Source of the DNA: JBASEY01 sp964404285
Lineage (GTDB): Bacteria; CSSED10-310
Direction: 5' to 3'
Assembly (NCBI GenBank): GCA_964404285.1
Contig: CAYOJK010000011.1
Location: 1-64,000 of the forward strand
DNA length: 64,000 nt
Part shown: one piece after another, positions 62,268-64,000 of the stretch
How positions within the stretch are numbered: position 1 is the stretch's first letter
How the letters are laid out: the number at the start of each line of letters is the position of its first letter
Program-made: the position numbers and the translations under genes
Notes under the pieces: generated by a model
Database searches by the model: none
Told to the model about the DNA's origin: nothing
What the model saw: the letters and a program-made list of their open reading frames with translations, nothing else

Positions 62268-62436
62268 GTTCTTTCTCCTTTAATGTTAGATTGAGACATC
62301 GTTACAAGAAAATCCTTGCCAAGATTCGTATACTTCTTGGATGGAGCTGTCAATGCTCTCAAAAAGCTTTTCTTGGCATGGTGTTCCTGACGCATGTTAT
62401 TTTTTCTCCTTCAACGTTCTGCGTATTATGCCGTGT

Positions 62437-63132
62437 TTAATCGATAAAACGAAACTTTATTATAGACCATAAAGCGGAAAAACCATCCCGCCACGTGATT
62501 TTTTTACCTTCATGATACTCACGACCCGTATAAGAGATCGGCGTTTCGTATATACGAATGCCCTTCTTCAATATTTTAGCCGTGATTTCAGGCTCAAAAT
62601 TAAAGCGGTCCGACCGTATATGAATCCCTTTCAATGATTCTACTGAAAACAACTTATAACAAGTCTCCATGTCGGATAATGTTGTTCCATATAACAAATT
62701 CGTTATCCCCGTCAAAAACCGATTGCCGATCCAGTGATGTAAAAACATATTCCGCCGCTCACCCGTAAAACGGGAACCGTAAACAACTTCCGCCTTACCT
62801 TTCACAACCGGATTCAATAGCTTGATATATTCATCCGGATCATATTCCAGGTCCGCATCCTGTATCACGACGTAATCACCCGAAATAAGTTCCAGCCCAG
62901 TCCGGATAGCCGCACCTTTACCTTTGTTTACCGGATGACGGGCAATATGCGCAAATTCCGATCGCCACGCTTCGAGCTTCTCCCACGAACCATCCGTCGA
63001 TGCATCATCAACAGCAATCAACTCCTTCTGAAACCCTAACTCAGATAAATCAACCCGCAGAACACGCTCGATCAATTCATCCAACGTAGCCGCTTCATTG
63101 TAAACAGGGATCAGAACCGATAATAGCTTCAA
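62437..63132 (-). CDS. Family 2 glycosyltransferase (polyprenyl-phosphate type)
   Basis: A 231-residue GT2 enzyme starting at TTG 63132, exactly 5 bases after AGGAGG. The upstream extension of the frame is therefore not used. Motifs: LSVLIPVYNEAATLDELIE, the DDASTDGS loop, the DXD-type DADLEYDPDE and the late MFLHHWIGNRFLTGITNLLYG stretch typical of DPM1-like transferases. It probably adds a sugar to a polyprenyl phosphate for surface glycans. There are no C-terminal membrane helices. Single gene; no glycan cluster nearby. Confidence 0.9.
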   Translation of the reverse strand: MKLLSVLIPVYNEAATLDELIERVLRVDLSELGFQKELIAVDDASTDGSWEKLEAWRSEFAHIARHPVNKGKGAAIRTGLELISGDYVVIQDADLEYDPDEYIKLLNPVVKGKAEVVYGSRFTGERRNMFLHHWIGNRFLTGITNLLYGTTLSDMETCYKLFSVESLKGIHIRSDRFNFEPEITAKILKKGIRIYETPISYTGREYHEGKKITWRDGFSALWSIIKFRFID

Positions 63133-63227
63133 TAAAACCTCCTTTACCCAACACGGGTAGACCAAGAATAAAAGATAGCCGGCCAACGGTCAAGATAACT
63201 CTTAGAAAAGAATACGATCGATCCTCC

Positions 63228-63257
63228 TTGACAAAATATGTGCAAACAGGTTATATT
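63228..63257 (+). promoter_or_regulatory. Promoter of the comEA-comEC operon
   Basis: TTGACA (63228-63233), 18 bases, TATATT (63252-63257): eleven of twelve consensus positions. The open frame's most upstream start codon lies inside this -35, which rules out that start. Confidence 0.7.
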
Positions 63258-63287
63258 TGTAATATTATGTTACAAAATAACGGTAAA

Positions 63288-63731
63288 ATGGAGAATAAGA
63301 AGTTTTGGGTTCTGGCTATTTGTATCGCTTTGATATCACTGGTTTCGGTGATTCGTTACCGATATCGCGTGTGTTATACCCAAATTCAGCCGGAACCGAC
63401 GCCGACATCCCTGACAATTGTTGCTGATTCTAATACTCCCCATGAAGATAAATGTTTTGCTCGCCCCTATGTGTTGCTTGAAGATATCGATGTTCAAACG
63501 CGGTTTTCAGTTGATTTCTATCCGTTGCTGCCCAAGGGTTTAAATGTCAATCGCGCTACACAGACGTTGTTTACCCTGCTGCACGGTGTCGGTCCGGTCA
63601 AGGCCGTTCGGGTTGTCGAAGAGCGGGATCGTAACGGCTATTTTTGCAGTTGTGAGGATTTTTTTCAGCGAACTGGTATTTCACGTGAAAAAATGCGCTA
63701 TTGTGAAGAGTGGTTAAATGTTCATGACTAA
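63288..63731 (+). CDS. comEA: ComEA-like helix-hairpin-helix protein
   Basis: A 147-residue membrane-anchored protein: one N-terminal helix (about 5-22), a Pro-rich spacer and a C-terminal helix-hairpin-helix DNA-binding domain (LNVNRATQTLFTLLHGVGPV then KAVRVVEERDRNGYF). ComEA binds incoming double-stranded DNA during natural transformation. ATG 63288 fits the promoter just upstream; ATG 63267 is an alternative, and neither has a strong ribosome site. The overlapping ComEC-like gene supports the competence role. Confidence 0.82.
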   Translation: MENKKFWVLAICIALISLVSVIRYRYRVCYTQIQPEPTPTSLTIVADSNTPHEDKCFARPYVLLEDIDVQTRFSVDFYPLLPKGLNVNRATQTLFTLLHGVGPVKAVRVVEERDRNGYFCSCEDFFQRTGISREKMRYCEEWLNVHD

Positions 63732-64000
63732 ATCCGAAACACGGGCATCACCACTTTTTATGCCTGCTCTGGCGGTACTTATCGGTATGGGAATTTTTGC
63801 CGTCAATACTGATATCACTTGGTTTTATGGCGCCTTAGCGGTCACGATTGTATTGATTATCGCAGCTTTGATCTGTCGAGTTTGTGGCTCTGTTTGTCGA
63901 AAGATATCGTATTTTTTATTGATATCGGCGCTAGGCGCCGTTTCCGGTGCATGGTATTTTGTGTGTGTCAACATGGTTGCTCCGGATGATCTGATCCTGG
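63718..64000 (+). CDS. comEC: ComEC-like competence protein, 5' part only
   Basis: A frame of 94 codons that runs off the window end. It starts at ATG 63718 (or 63724), overlapping the comEA stop. The N-terminus is hydrophobic with three predicted membrane helices (SPLFMPALAVLIGMGIFAV; WFYGALAVTIVLIIAALICR; ISYFLLISALGAVSGAWYF). This matches the first membrane segments of ComEC/Rec2, the channel that moves single-stranded DNA into the cell. Identity rests on the comEA neighbour and layout. Confidence 0.7.
   Translation, partial: MFMTKSETRASPLFMPALAVLIGMGIFAVNTDITWFYGALAVTIVLIIAALICRVCGSVCRKISYFLLISALGAVSGAWYFVCVNMVAPDDLIL

Noticed and set aside
1..64000. tRNA, rRNA, CRISPR arrays, riboswitches, prophage or integrase genes
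   Set aside because: Looked for by eye on both strands; no cloverleaf, regular spaced repeat array, rRNA segment or recombinase motif was recognised. A tRNA could be missed without a covariance search.

Overview
The window reads as one scaffold from an uncultured, Gram-negative, anaerobic bacterium. A 100-base N run marks it as a draft or metagenome assembly. The Gram-negative inference rests on a type II secretion operon with a secretin and on lipoprotein signals. The anaerobic inference rests on a class III ribonucleotide reductase with its activase, an aldehyde:ferredoxin oxidoreductase-family enzyme, several 4Fe-4S ferredoxin proteins and a three-haem cytochrome. The phylum cannot be fixed from the sequence. 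Dockerin modules, long Pro-Thr linkers and an archaeal/eukaryal-type phenylalanyl-tRNA synthetase point away from the well-studied phyla. No rRNA, tRNA, CRISPR array, insertion sequence or prophage was recognised.

Layout. 1-538 is non-coding and holds short dispersed repeats. 539-4161 carries a DUF2007-like protein and pheS-pheT; an OsmC-like protein (4229-4663) and a convergent ApbE lipoprotein (4762-5880) follow. 5946-11169 is a tightly coupled run: tldD, tldE, a small Tat-type protein, resB, ccsA and a three-haem cytochrome. 11284-12970 has a methyltransferase and a ferredoxin-domain protein. 13374-15639 holds a lipoprotein and a secreted cohesin-like protein that share a C-terminal domain I cannot name. 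15657-18453 has an S1-domain protein interrupted by a false assembly gap, a small ferredoxin, signal peptidase I and a stand-alone Fis-type helix-turn-helix protein behind a sigma-54-type promoter. 18669-21912 is a two-gene FAD/iron-sulphur amino-acid-type dehydrogenase. 21933-26652 has an M16 peptidase and a coupled run of unrecognised genes, one sigma-factor-like. 26708-29700 has the AOR-family enzyme and a class II aldolase-family protein. 29867-31450 is a sulfatase-modifying-factor-like surface protein.

40803 down to 31495 is a type II secretion operon in the order C-D-E-F-I-J-K-L-M, with no G or H. 41029-44146 is nrdD, a glutaredoxin-like gene and nrdG. 44163-46764 has a PPC-domain protein, a truncated Fic-family C-terminus and a three-gene operon with a Doc-type toxin, a 63-aa protein and a proteasome-fold Ntn-hydrolase-like protein. 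47622-49729 has an ATP-grasp protein and a DUF169 protein. 49933-60719 encodes three large secreted proteases: one gingipain-like C25 and two S8 paralogues. Each carries a dockerin. The window closes with an M29-like aminopeptidase, a glycosyltransferase, a ComEA-like protein and the start of a ComEC-like gene.

How it fits together. The strongest theme is extracellular proteolysis. Three dockerin-tagged proteases, at least two cohesin-like modules (one in a PT-linker protein, one at the end of the C25 protease) and a secretion machine lie within about 47 kb. I infer a cohesin-dockerin protease complex, a proteolytic analogue of a cellulosome, exported by Sec plus type II secretion. The M16 and M29 peptidases, TldDE, the amino-acid-type dehydrogenase and the AOR-family enzyme would suit fermentation of peptides and amino acids. 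The second candidate novelty is the Ntn-hydrolase/63-aa protein/Doc operon, flanked by related direct repeats.
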